Shown here piece by piece: positions 1 to 8,681 of a DNA stretch of 64,000 nt. The position numbers were made by a program, and so were the translations under genes. Source of the stretch: Chitinophaga ginsengisegetis (GTDB lineage Bacteria; Bacteroidota; Bacteroidia; Chitinophagales; Chitinophagaceae); contig NZ_FUZZ01000004.1 in NCBI RefSeq assembly GCF_900168065.1, positions 248,001 to 312,000 on the forward strand, in the 5' to 3' direction. A model generated the notes under the pieces. That model ran no database searches, had not been told where the DNA came from, and worked only from the letters and a program-made list of their open reading frames with translations. The first letter of the stretch is position 1. The number at the start of each line of letters is the position of its first letter.

Positions 1-1636
1 GGTGAGGCGCCACCTTAATCACTTTACATCCGGGCGCTACCACCGAAATACCGAGTACATGCTCCGTGAGCCACGGCGTAGGCCCGGAGGCCCAGCCATG
101 ACATAAACTATGACGGAACCCTTTATAACAATAAGCGCCATAGTCGCCATGAATATCTTTTTGCCCGGCCGGTACTATTTCATCAATGCGGGAAGCGTTG
201 GGAAGCCAGTCCATATTAAAGTCTTCCCAGAACGTAGTGGCGCCCAGTTTCAGCATAGCGCCCCAGTAAGTGCGGATATCGTTTAGCCCTCCCTGGTAGT
301 CGCCCGCTTTGGCTTTTGCCTGTAGCATATAGTAACCATAGAAGGTGGAATAATCCTTTACACCACCTACGCCAATAATTTCATCGTTGATCTTTTTTGC
401 GGGCACCAAACCGGATAACGCCATCAATGCAGCGGCCTGTTTGGAGCCGTTTGCATCGGGTACATTTTGCTTCAGCCGGGCAATAGCGGCTTCGCATTTC
501 TTCACGGTGGCATCATCGTTGAGTACTTTGCTCAATGCAGCGCCTGCGTCCAGCGTCATGATCATCATGGCCTGTAGTCCTGCATGAATGCCGGGTTTAT
601 TTTCACTGGAGGGCCAGTCGAGGAAGCGGGTACCGTCGTGCAGGTCTTCACTGTTATTGGCGTCTATTTTCTTTGAGAGGCGATCCAGTAATCCTTTCAG
701 GTAAGCGGCCTGTTGTTTCAGATATGCAAGGTTGCCGGTGTGCTGGTACCAATCGCGCTGAATAAGCACCCACCACATGGAATACGACACCATGCCATTC
801 ATATACTGCGGCAACGGCGTAATATCGCGGGAAAGGTCCAGGCTCTCTGGCACCACTTCATTATAGCCGAATACCGCGCTGATAGTTGATGTTTCCGGAT
901 GCATATCACCAATCCACACGAGGCGGTCGCGTTTGATGCCATCCCATAAATAGTCCTGCATGTTCAGATGCACCGTGTATGCACCCGTCAGCCAGATCTG
1001 GTTCAGCAACGTATCGCTGCATTTAAAAGAGCCCAGGTAAGGCAGATCGCGGTATACGAAAATGGCCCTCACTTCTTTGAGTTGCAGTTCCGTGTTGTCA
1101 TCCAGCAGATCGATCCTTACAAAACGGAAACCGGTGTTGCCTACTTCGAGTTTACCCAGCCACGGTACTTCTACAATCATATCGCGTACGGCGTGGTCGT
1201 TGGTGGCATTCTTCCCGGGTTCAATATCACTCATCGCTTCACTTACAGATTCACCAAAGCGTACCCGCAGTTTTACCGGCTTACCGCTTTTATACATCCC
1301 CGTAACCAGTTGCAAACCGCCATGCAGTTCTTTGCCAAAGTCAAACAACAAGGCAGGATGTACGGCAGCCGTGCTTTTCAGCACGCACATGTTCTGATTG
1401 GCCAGGTCGGCTTGTCCGTTGCCGGCTAACAGGAAACGTTGTGCGTTGAAAATATGCTCACCGGCATTAGGTGTTTGCCATATAATTTTTTCGGGAGATA
1501 AATACCTGCGTACCGTTGCTGTTGCCTGGACCGTAGCCATACGGCTGCTATCGAACACCGGTGGCAGCTGGGCCCGGGACGAAACAGCAACTAACATTAT
1601 GACTGCTAACTGTAAGATCCGGTTATATATTTTCAT
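1..1636 (-). CDS. GH78-like alpha-L-rhamnosidase, C-terminus cut by window edge
   Basis: A reading frame opens at the ATG at 1636 and stays open to the window edge, giving about 545 residues. The N-terminus is a signal peptide (MKIYNRILQLAVIMLVAVSS, then RAQ), so export to the periplasm or surface is expected. A beta-sandwich-type region precedes DGIKRDRLVWIGD (residues 232-244), the place of the GH78 (alpha/alpha)6 motif usually written RDERLGW. Further on, SLCHGWASGPTPW is typical of the end of the GH78 barrel. The family hydrolyses terminal alpha-L-rhamnose. In this copy the usual acidic Glu of DER reads Asp, and the usual Asp reads Arg, so the activity may differ from classical members. 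It lies 24 bp downstream of the GH106 gene and is the last visible gene of the rhamnose operon. The family call is firm; the substrate is inferred. Confidence 0.85.
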   Translation of the reverse strand, partial: MKIYNRILQLAVIMLVAVSSRAQLPPVFDSSRMATVQATATVRRYLSPEKIIWQTPNAGEHIFNAQRFLLAGNGQADLANQNMCVLKSTAAVHPALLFDFGKELHGGLQLVTGMYKSGKPVKLRVRFGESVSEAMSDIEPGKNATNDHAVRDMIVEVPWLGKLEVGNTGFRFVRIDLLDDNTELQLKEVRAIFVYRDLPYLGSFKCSDTLLNQIWLTGAYTVHLNMQDYLWDGIKRDRLVWIGDMHPETSTISAVFGYNEVVPESLDLSRDITPLPQYMNGMVSYSMWWVLIQRDWYQHTGNLAYLKQQAAYLKGLLDRLSKKIDANNSEDLHDGTRFLDWPSSENKPGIHAGLQAMMIMTLDAGAALSKVLNDDATVKKCEAAIARLKQNVPDANGSKQAAALMALSGLVPAKKINDEIIGVGGVKDYSTFYGYYMLQAKAKAGDYQGGLNDIRTYWGAMLKLGATTFWEDFNMDWLPNASRIDEIVPAGQKDIHGDYGAYCYKGFRHSLCHGWASGPTPWLTEHVLGISVVAPGCKVIKVAPH

Positions 1637-1660
1637 GTGATCAGGTTCTTTTGACTGTAC

Positions 1661-4600
1661 TTAATATTTTACCGCAATGAGTTTTACGGGCCCTATCAGG
1701 CCGGCAGACTGATAAGTAGCTGTCGGCGTGTATGGGTTCACGTTACTCCATGTTTTTCTTTCGGCAACAGGTAGTTTGCTGTCGCCAATGAGGCGGTTTA
1801 CCCAGGTGTTTACTACCGTTACCATTAGCTTGTTCTCTCCTTTTTTCAATGCGTGTTTTACATTTACCCGGTAAGGTGCCGTCCATACGTTGCCCAGCGC
1901 AACACCGTTCAGGGTTACATCCGCCATTACACTCACGGCGCCAAGATCCAGGTATGGTGTGGATTCCGCCGGTAGTTCATCTGCCTTAAAAGTAATCTCA
2001 TAAACAGCAGTACCGGAGTAATTACGGATCTGCTCATTGGGGTGCGTGCTCCAATCGGTCAACTGATCAAACACCACCGGTTGCGCGGGTCCGCGCTTTG
2101 CCGCATCAAAGTTCACTTTCCATGGCCCCTGTAACTGCGTCAGCGTGGTTGCTTCCGGGAAATTAATCCCGTTGCCTGTTGTTGCTGCATGCTTACGGAA
2201 TACTACGAATCCACTCTGGTAAGGGGCTAACGTTAACGGCACTACGGTATATGGCGATTGTTGCGTAAACTCTTTCAGGTCACGGGTTTCACCGGTTACG
2301 GCATCCCACCACTCCGGTTGTTTGCCTGCCACGCGGAAGGCGGGTGATAAGGTGATTTGCTGATCCGACTGATTGGTGATAAAATATATTTCTCCATCTG
2401 TGGTGGTACGATGCGTATACAATGCCTGCTCCGGCAGCTGCGCCACATCTGCGGGCAATTGCAGGATGCTCAGTGCCTGCGGCATATCTATTCCACTCAG
2501 TACCTGCCCTTTGCCATATTCCCTTTGATGCTCCTGGTTGTTGCCCCACAGTTCCGTGGCCAGTTTTTGCACTTTCGCATCCGCGGATGGATACTGCTGT
2601 AAGCTGGGAGATCGTTTGGGTACGGGTCCCAGGATGGTGGCGCCATCCTTTACCAGCTGCGCAATTTTTTCCAGCAGCTCCGGCCGCATGGTTTCCAGCT
2701 GCGGCAGTACCAGCAAACGATAGCTCATACCATCCGGCAGTACCAGCCTGCCATCCTTTACACGCAGGCGTTCCAGGATCACTTCTGCATTGATGTAATC
2801 ATAGGAGTATCCTTTCGGTAGTTCGGGGTTTCTTACGCCTGTCATTTTTGGTGCATCTTCCCCGATGAAGTAGGCGATATCATTTACTGCCTTACCTTGT
2901 TGCAGGAGGTAGTTACATCTCCTGATATAATCTATAAATGCTTTACCCTGGTAAAACCAGGTGTTCTTCCTGTTAAACTCGGTACCAAAACCTGCGTTCA
3001 CACCGGGTTCGCGGTCATCATATGGTTGCTCAATGAACACATGCAGGAGGCTGTGATTGATTCCTTCGGTAAAGGACCAATCGCCACGACGCTTCAGCAG
3101 CGCGGGATAGCGGCCGTATGCATTACCGCCGGCAGTAAAAGATTCTGCGGCTACTCTTGTTTTGCCATAAATATGCGCAGCAGAAGAGGCTGCGCGGCAC
3201 TCGATATTGCCGAGCGTTCCTTCATTCCAGAATTCACCTGCAATTTCATCCGACTGGCCGCCGTATTTCAGGAACTCCGAAGGGAACCCCCAGTGGCCGT
3301 AGTTTTCCAGCCATAGCTTCATCCCGTCTTTATGACTGGCTTTACGCAACCCGGCTACGTATTTATAAGCTACCCGATCGGCAATCAGGCGGCGCAGGTC
3401 CCATAGGAAACGATCCGATTGATCAGGGGTGCCCACTACCCTTCCGGATAACACAGGCAACCACGGCAACGGATCATAGCCATATTGTTTTTTAAAATCA
3501 TCCGCCATGTCATCGGTCCAGTTTTGCGAACCGGTTTCGTAGCTGTCTGCCACCACCCATTTGAGTGAGGTGCGTTCCGCTGCGGGAATGCTTTTGCGGA
3601 TCTTGCCTACAAAGGCATCATAGTGGTACTGCGACCATTCATCGCTGATCTTGTCTATTTCCAGCCCTGTGCCTTCCGGTGAAGCCGGGCCATTGGTAAC
3701 GCCCGTGGGCAACATACCATAACGCACTACTATCCAGTTGCCCGCAGGTACCCTCCAGTTGAGGGTACCATTGGCTGATAAATTTTTAGTGAGATTAATA
3801 ACTTTGGTGGGATCAATAATCAAACCGGCGCCGGATACTTCCGCCTCCTGCGGCCATTGATATTCGTTCCATAACGGCAGTGGCGTCTGGAACATTTTGG
3901 CCAGCTGCTTTTCTTCAAAGCGCTCAATGCGTGGGGCCGTGAGGAGTTTTATTTCTGTCAGCGCAGGATTGCCTTCGCTGATCACCAGCCGGAACTGTTT
4001 TCCGGTAGTAGCTTTAAAGGAAACGGCTATGGGTGCATAGGGTTTAAAGCCTACATTATTTTGCGGGTTGCTGCGGTCAAATTCAAAGCTCTTTATGCTG
4101 CGCCAGTTATCCCCCTCTTTTACCTGTAGCTCAAACTGTGCTTTGAAAGGCTTTTCGGCCGGGTAAATGATGAGGCTCCGCGCGGTGAAATTGCCGGCTA
4201 CTTCGAGGTCGATGTGAGCGGGTGTTGGGCGACCAACCGGTGTGGTAACGGTTACTTCTTCCGTAGTATTTCCATCTGTCAGTTTTTCAATATGCTGAAA
4301 CTCGATGTTGGAAGTGATACGTGGGGTATGTTTACCAATATCATCGCCATCGCTGTCTGGCACAGGAAAGGCCATTACGGCTACCGTTTGAAAATCGGCG
4401 GGGCCTGTTGGCAGCTGTTGGGTATATTGCTGAGGGCCATGAATCGTTACTTCTTCACCGGCGAGGTAGCGCATCGATTGGGAAGGCTTAATCCACGGAC
4501 CGCCACTCTGGCTCCAACCCGGGCTGTTGAACAGGCCAATATCCAGCCCTTTTTCTGAAGCCGTGCGTATAGCCGTACGGGTTACCTGCCACCATTCATC

Positions 4601-4867
4601 GGAAAACAGCTTAACCTTTCCGTAAGGAACCTCTTCTTTCGGATAACCTATATTACCGATAAAAGCCCGGCCAATGCCCACTTTTACCATTGCTTCCACA
4701 TCCTGCTTTACACCTTCCTGCGAAATATTATCACTCATCCAATACCAGTATACACTTGGCTTAACGCTATCCGGTGGCGTTACAAATCCGTGTTGCAAAG
4801 GCGTTTGTTGTCCGCTGGCAGTTAATGCAGCCGACAACAACAGTGCAGCGGCGCTATACTTTTTCAT
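1661..4867 (-). CDS. GH106-type alpha-L-rhamnosidase
   Basis: This is a large secreted glycoside hydrolase of about 1068 residues. The N-terminus after the signal peptide contains VYWYWMSDNISQEGVKQDV, the hallmark opening of GH106 enzymes (W-WYWM-GN-S-EGI). A GH2-like jelly-roll/sugar-binding domain closes the protein (VTLNGVALGNVWTAPYRVNV near the C-terminus). GH106 enzymes release alpha-L-rhamnose from pectin rhamnogalacturonan side chains, flavonoid glycosides or similar. I start at the ATG at 4867 because it begins directly with a signal peptide (MKKYSAAALLLSAALTASGQ). An in-frame ATG at 4891 would add eight unlikely residues. It sits between an alpha/beta hydrolase (123 bp gap) and the GH78 gene (24 bp gap), all on one strand. 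Two unrelated rhamnosidase families side by side suggest two linkages or two steps on one glycan or glycoside. Confidence 0.88.
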   Translation of the reverse strand: MKKYSAAALLLSAALTASGQQTPLQHGFVTPPDSVKPSVYWYWMSDNISQEGVKQDVEAMVKVGIGRAFIGNIGYPKEEVPYGKVKLFSDEWWQVTRTAIRTASEKGLDIGLFNSPGWSQSGGPWIKPSQSMRYLAGEEVTIHGPQQYTQQLPTGPADFQTVAVMAFPVPDSDGDDIGKHTPRITSNIEFQHIEKLTDGNTTEEVTVTTPVGRPTPAHIDLEVAGNFTARSLIIYPAEKPFKAQFELQVKEGDNWRSIKSFEFDRSNPQNNVGFKPYAPIAVSFKATTGKQFRLVISEGNPALTEIKLLTAPRIERFEEKQLAKMFQTPLPLWNEYQWPQEAEVSGAGLIIDPTKVINLTKNLSANGTLNWRVPAGNWIVVRYGMLPTGVTNGPASPEGTGLEIDKISDEWSQYHYDAFVGKIRKSIPAAERTSLKWVVADSYETGSQNWTDDMADDFKKQYGYDPLPWLPVLSGRVVGTPDQSDRFLWDLRRLIADRVAYKYVAGLRKASHKDGMKLWLENYGHWGFPSEFLKYGGQSDEIAGEFWNEGTLGNIECRAASSAAHIYGKTRVAAESFTAGGNAYGRYPALLKRRGDWSFTEGINHSLLHVFIEQPYDDREPGVNAGFGTEFNRKNTWFYQGKAFIDYIRRCNYLLQQGKAVNDIAYFIGEDAPKMTGVRNPELPKGYSYDYINAEVILERLRVKDGRLVLPDGMSYRLLVLPQLETMRPELLEKIAQLVKDGATILGPVPKRSPSLQQYPSADAKVQKLATELWGNNQEHQREYGKGQVLSGIDMPQALSILQLPADVAQLPEQALYTHRTTTDGEIYFITNQSDQQITLSPAFRVAGKQPEWWDAVTGETRDLKEFTQQSPYTVVPLTLAPYQSGFVVFRKHAATTGNGINFPEATTLTQLQGPWKVNFDAAKRGPAQPVVFDQLTDWSTHPNEQIRNYSGTAVYEITFKADELPAESTPYLDLGAVSVMADVTLNGVALGNVWTAPYRVNVKHALKKGENKLMVTVVNTWVNRLIGDSKLPVAERKTWSNVNPYTPTATYQSAGLIGPVKLIAVKY

Positions 4868-4990
4868 AACAGGAGTATACATACTTTGCATCTTCGTTTA
4901 ACCGTAAAAGTTATGGTAACAGATACCCGGTTGCCGGACTTTCGTCAGCAACAGGCTATTTCAGGATATCTCCCAAAGTAAAAAACGTTA

Positions 4991-5926
4991 TCAGTATAAC
5001 TGTCCTGTACCTCCCTGCAGCAACGGGTTGCCCGGGTTGAGCATGCCCATGCGGCCCAGCCATTTCATGGTGATCTGCATCCATACGTCTGTTGGCAGCT
5101 TCAACACAAAGCCGTGGTTGCCTTCGGGATAAATATGCATTTCCGCCGGTACGTGCTGGTGGCGCAGGGCCTGGTAAAAAAGGAGACTGTTATCTACGTC
5201 TACCACCGTATCGTCGCCGGTATGAAACAGGATGGTGGGTGGTGTTTGCGGTGTTACCTGCCGGTCGTTGGAATAATTTTTTATGGCTTCTTCTCCTGGC
5301 TGATTGCCAAGTAACCGCAAACGGGAACCGGCATGGGTGAGGTTCTTTTCCATGCTGATCACCGGGTACACCAGGATCATAAAATCAGGACGCAGGTTGA
5401 TGCCCGCATTGGCGGCCAGCACCGGTTTGTTGAAATGGGTTCCTGTGGTGGAAGCCAGGTGCCCGCCGGCAGAGAAACCCATAATGCCTACGCGGCTATT
5501 ATCGATGTTCCATTCAGCGGCATGCGAGCGGATTATTTTCATGGCTTCCTGTGCATCCTGCAAAGGACCGCTGCTTTTATCCTGCATGATTTTATCATCC
5601 GGTAAGCGGTATTTGAGTACAAAGGCAGCGATGCCTTGCTTTACAAAATACTCCGCGATACTGAGTCCTTCCCGCTGGAATACGACTGTGTGATAACCAC
5701 CACCCGGACAAATTAATACCGCTGTACCGGTAGCCTTGTCTTTTGGCGGCAGGTAAGCCGTTAAAGTAGGCACACTGGTATTTGTACGGTTATTGTCTTT
5801 GTCGGTTACTTCCTCGTCAGGACCGGCAATTCCGCCGGGAGGAAGCCCGTTGTATAAAGGCATTACGGTTTGTGCATTGGCAACAATGGCAGCGAAACTG
5901 AAGAGCAGGATAAGGAGGGCGCGCAT
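4991..5926 (-). CDS. secreted alpha/beta hydrolase (acetyl-xylan-esterase/BD-FAE-like)
   Basis: A 311-residue serine hydrolase with a signal peptide (MRALLILLFSFAAIVANA). The oxyanion-hole motif CPGGGY is at residues 73-78, the nucleophile elbow GFSAGGH has Ser152, and the C-terminal part supplies the acid (HTGDDTVV) and the histidine (EGNHGF). This pattern is that of esterase/lipase families used in Bacteroidota PULs to remove acetyl or feruloyl groups from plant glycans. It is 35 bp after the kinase gene and precedes the two rhamnosidases. A job in de-esterifying a rhamnose-containing substrate before or during GH106/GH78 attack is therefore likely, but the acyl group cannot be told from sequence. 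Confidence 0.82.
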   Translation of the reverse strand: MRALLILLFSFAAIVANAQTVMPLYNGLPPGGIAGPDEEVTDKDNNRTNTSVPTLTAYLPPKDKATGTAVLICPGGGYHTVVFQREGLSIAEYFVKQGIAAFVLKYRLPDDKIMQDKSSGPLQDAQEAMKIIRSHAAEWNIDNSRVGIMGFSAGGHLASTTGTHFNKPVLAANAGINLRPDFMILVYPVISMEKNLTHAGSRLRLLGNQPGEEAIKNYSNDRQVTPQTPPTILFHTGDDTVVDVDNSLLFYQALRHQHVPAEMHIYPEGNHGFVLKLPTDVWMQITMKWLGRMGMLNPGNPLLQGGTGQLY

Positions 5927-5961
5927 AATATTATTTATTGGCAGTAATGATAATCAAAACT

Positions 5962-7359
5962 TCATAAAGTAGCATCATGTGTCACCGAATAATATTTCAG
6001 TTCTATCAGATCATTGGGCATGGGTTTGCTGTTCCAGGATGAATGGATGGCCAGTGCTGCTCCCATCGCAGTAGCCTGCGCCATAGAGGCAGCAAAGATT
6101 TCAATATCGGGAAACAGTGCGGCCAGCAGGTTCATATAGATGGCGTTTTTACTGAACCCACCGTCAACGAATATACGTTTTACACGGGCGCCCTTCAATA
6201 CCCTGCTGGTAGCGATGTATTGCTGATTGGCAATATCCAGCATCAGCTGATGATAGGCTTCAATATCTGAAGAAAAAGTACCGAGATCACGCTGTCCGAA
6301 TACAGATGCCTGCATCCCCTGCTTGTTGGCCTCCGGTTGCGGCGTATCCTGTTTATTCCTTTCTTTCAGCTGGCGGATGATGCTGCCGTCATACTCAACC
6401 CCGCGATACCTGCCGGTATGCTGATCAAAATGGGCGGCAATACGTTTTACCTGTTGCTCATGCTCATAACCGGCAAACAGCCGGGAAGCCTTTACCGGCT
6501 TACCCTGGAAGGACATATAACATAAACAGTCTGCTTCCAGTTCTTCCGGTGTAAGTGGTGTATCGTTAAATGGATTTAAGCTGATGCACCAGGTGCCGGT
6601 AGATATGAGTATAAAGGGCTCATGAAAATTTACCAGGTAAGGAATCAGTGCAGCGGAGCTGTCGTGCAGCCCGGTGCCTACTGCGTAGCTGTTGCCCGGA
6701 AAGGCGGCGGGCATTACTTCCCCGGAAGAAAAAAGAGGCGCCAGCTTTTCCAGCACCCCTTCCTTTATTAACCACGAATGATAATTGTTTTGTTTAAAAT
6801 CCCACAGGTTGGTATGACAACCAATGCTGGTGATATCTGAGCAGGCTACACCCGACAGCAGGAAACTCATGTATTGCGGCAGGTGCAGTGCATACTTCAT
6901 ACGACTGAATACTTCCGGCTGTTCGTACTTCAGCCGGTATAACTGCATGCCTGAGTTGAGGCTTCCCAATACCGGTGACGCCGTTTGCACAGAGAAGGCA
7001 GTTTTGCCGCCATAGTTACTGTAAAACTGCTGACTCAATTCCTCCGGATATTCTTTCAGGTAATTATACAACGGAGTTAATGGGCGCCCTTCTTCATCAA
7101 TGTACACCAGGCTTGCGCCATAGGTTGAAAAGTTGATCGCTTTAATCGTTACATCTTTTCTGCTGAATACTTCTCTCAGGGAATCAAATACGGAGAGCCG
7201 TAGGCTTTCCAGGTTTTCACAGGGCGCGCCATCTTCATCCACGGTTTCCGTAAAACGGGCTGTCCGCTCAAAGATGATCCGGTACTGTTCATCAAAGAGA
7301 AACAGTTTCTTGTTGGTTTTTCCAACATCAAAAATAGCAATAACGGGAATTTCGGTCAT
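5962..7359 (-). CDS. rhaB: FGGY-family carbohydrate kinase, probable rhamnulokinase
   Basis: A cytoplasmic sugar kinase of about 465 residues. The first FGGY domain starts with the phosphate-binding loop IAIFDVGKTNKK. The catalytic aspartate is in VGTGLHDSSAAL, and the second domain carries the ATP-site glycine motif FVDGGFSKN. Family and context point to phosphorylation of L-rhamnulose to L-rhamnulose 1-phosphate. I chose the ATG at 7359 (MTEIPVIAIFDVGKT), 13 bp after the isomerase stop. An in-frame ATG at 7410 would overlap the isomerase gene by 38 bp and add 17 residues before the fold begins. FGGY kinases are hard to assign by sequence alone, so the rhamnulose specificity rests mainly on the neighbouring rhaI, aldolase and rhaT genes. 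Confidence 0.85.
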   Translation of the reverse strand: MTEIPVIAIFDVGKTNKKLFLFDEQYRIIFERTARFTETVDEDGAPCENLESLRLSVFDSLREVFSRKDVTIKAINFSTYGASLVYIDEEGRPLTPLYNYLKEYPEELSQQFYSNYGGKTAFSVQTASPVLGSLNSGMQLYRLKYEQPEVFSRMKYALHLPQYMSFLLSGVACSDITSIGCHTNLWDFKQNNYHSWLIKEGVLEKLAPLFSSGEVMPAAFPGNSYAVGTGLHDSSAALIPYLVNFHEPFILISTGTWCISLNPFNDTPLTPEELEADCLCYMSFQGKPVKASRLFAGYEHEQQVKRIAAHFDQHTGRYRGVEYDGSIIRQLKERNKQDTPQPEANKQGMQASVFGQRDLGTFSSDIEAYHQLMLDIANQQYIATSRVLKGARVKRIFVDGGFSKNAIYMNLLAALFPDIEIFAASMAQATAMGAALAIHSSWNSKPMPNDLIELKYYSVTHDATL

Positions 7360-7372
7360 AAACACGTTTAAA

Positions 7373-8647
7373 TTACAAACCAGTCGCCATTGTTTTAGCG
7401 CCTCTTTCACGGATCAGGTGTTCTCTCACTTTTTCAGCACGATACAAAGCTAACGGATTCAATGCGCCGCCGGCCTGTATCCTGGCGGCAGCCACCAGGG
7501 AGCGCACATCTGTGCGGAACGCCTGCTGCAATATTTCCTGCGCGGTAACCACATCGTTGTTCTGTTGTGCGGCCAGCAGTTTCTTACGGTCTACCAGCAA
7601 CGCCTGCGCGTAGGTGATCATGATCGCTTCTACTGATTGCAGCAGATCTTCCAGCGGATCCTTCACGTTATGTGAGGCATCTATCATCCAGCCCAGGTCG
7701 GTCGTATGATTCATACCGCGGGCATCCATTCCTTCCACCAGTTCGTTGAAAATAAGGAACAGCTGGTAGGGTTTGATGCTGCCTACGGTGAGGTCATCGT
7801 CGCCATACTTGGAATCATTGAAATGGAAGCCGCCGAGTTTACCTTCCATCAGCAGCAGGGCTACAATCTGTTCAATGTTGGCATTGGGCAGGTGATGTCC
7901 GAGATCTACCAGTGTATAGGCTTTGGGGCCCAGTTTATTGGCGTAGAGGAGCGACTGTCCCCAGTCGCCCACTGTGGTGGAATAAAAATTAGGTTCTGCG
8001 GCTTTGTATTCCACGAATATCTTCCAGTGATCCGGCAGTGCCGCATAAATTTCCTGCAGCCCTTCCAGCGTGTTCTGGAAAGCATGGCGGAAATTCAGCT
8101 GACCGGGGAAGCACGAACCGTCGGACAGCCACACGGTGAGTGCATCAGAGCCCAGTTCTATACCATGACGGATCACTTCTATGTTATGTTCAATGGCTTG
8201 TTTGCGGATGTCTTTATTCACATGCTGCAGCGAGCCGAATTTATAGCTCCACTTCTGCCCCGGCTGATCCTGGAAGGTGTTGGAGTTCATCGCATCAAAG
8301 CGGAGGCCGTGTTGTGCAGCCATTGCTTTGATATGCGCAGGATTGGAGGGAATATCCCAGGGGATATGCAGCGAAATGGCGCCGCTGGATTGGTTTAGCT
8401 GATGAATCAACCCTATGTCTTCGATCTTTTCTTCCAGGTTCCGGGGTTCACCGCCACCGGGGAAACGGCCAAAGCGGGTACCACCGGTTCCGAGCGCCCA
8501 GCTGGGAATGCCCACCTGGAAAGCGATCAGCTGCTGCAATATTTCAGGCACATTTTTAATTTCCCCGGAGAGATATTCAAATGCACGCTGCTGCGCGGCC
8601 ATTCCGGCCTGATTATGTTCTTCTATCCTGTATTTTTCGATTCTCAT
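7373..8647 (-). CDS. rhaI: L-rhamnose isomerase, TIM-barrel (RhaI) type
   Basis: A 424-residue xylose-isomerase-like TIM barrel converting L-rhamnose to L-rhamnulose in the cytoplasm. The expected metal ligands can be read in order: Glu213 (VEYK), Asp248 and His251 (DLGHH), His275 (FHFNDSKYGDDD), Asp283 and Asp285, with Asp317 or Asp323 as the last candidate. As I recall the Pseudomonas stutzeri enzyme, its ligands (E219, D254, H257, H281, D289, D291) follow the same spacing with a constant offset of six. That argues for this RhaI type rather than the E. coli RhaA type. The gene lies 34 bp after the aldolase/dehydrogenase and 13 bp before the kinase, consistent with one transcript. Confidence 0.92.
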   Translation of the reverse strand: MRIEKYRIEEHNQAGMAAQQRAFEYLSGEIKNVPEILQQLIAFQVGIPSWALGTGGTRFGRFPGGGEPRNLEEKIEDIGLIHQLNQSSGAISLHIPWDIPSNPAHIKAMAAQHGLRFDAMNSNTFQDQPGQKWSYKFGSLQHVNKDIRKQAIEHNIEVIRHGIELGSDALTVWLSDGSCFPGQLNFRHAFQNTLEGLQEIYAALPDHWKIFVEYKAAEPNFYSTTVGDWGQSLLYANKLGPKAYTLVDLGHHLPNANIEQIVALLLMEGKLGGFHFNDSKYGDDDLTVGSIKPYQLFLIFNELVEGMDARGMNHTTDLGWMIDASHNVKDPLEDLLQSVEAIMITYAQALLVDRKKLLAAQQNNDVVTAQEILQQAFRTDVRSLVAAARIQAGGALNPLALYRAEKVREHLIRERGAKTMATGL

Positions 8648-8681
8648 GATGATCTTTTTTAACGCAGATAAAACGATATTT

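Noticed and set aside
7706..8398. Plus-strand frame of 230 codons opposite rhaI
   Set aside because: It is antisense to an unmistakable isomerase with all metal ligands in place.
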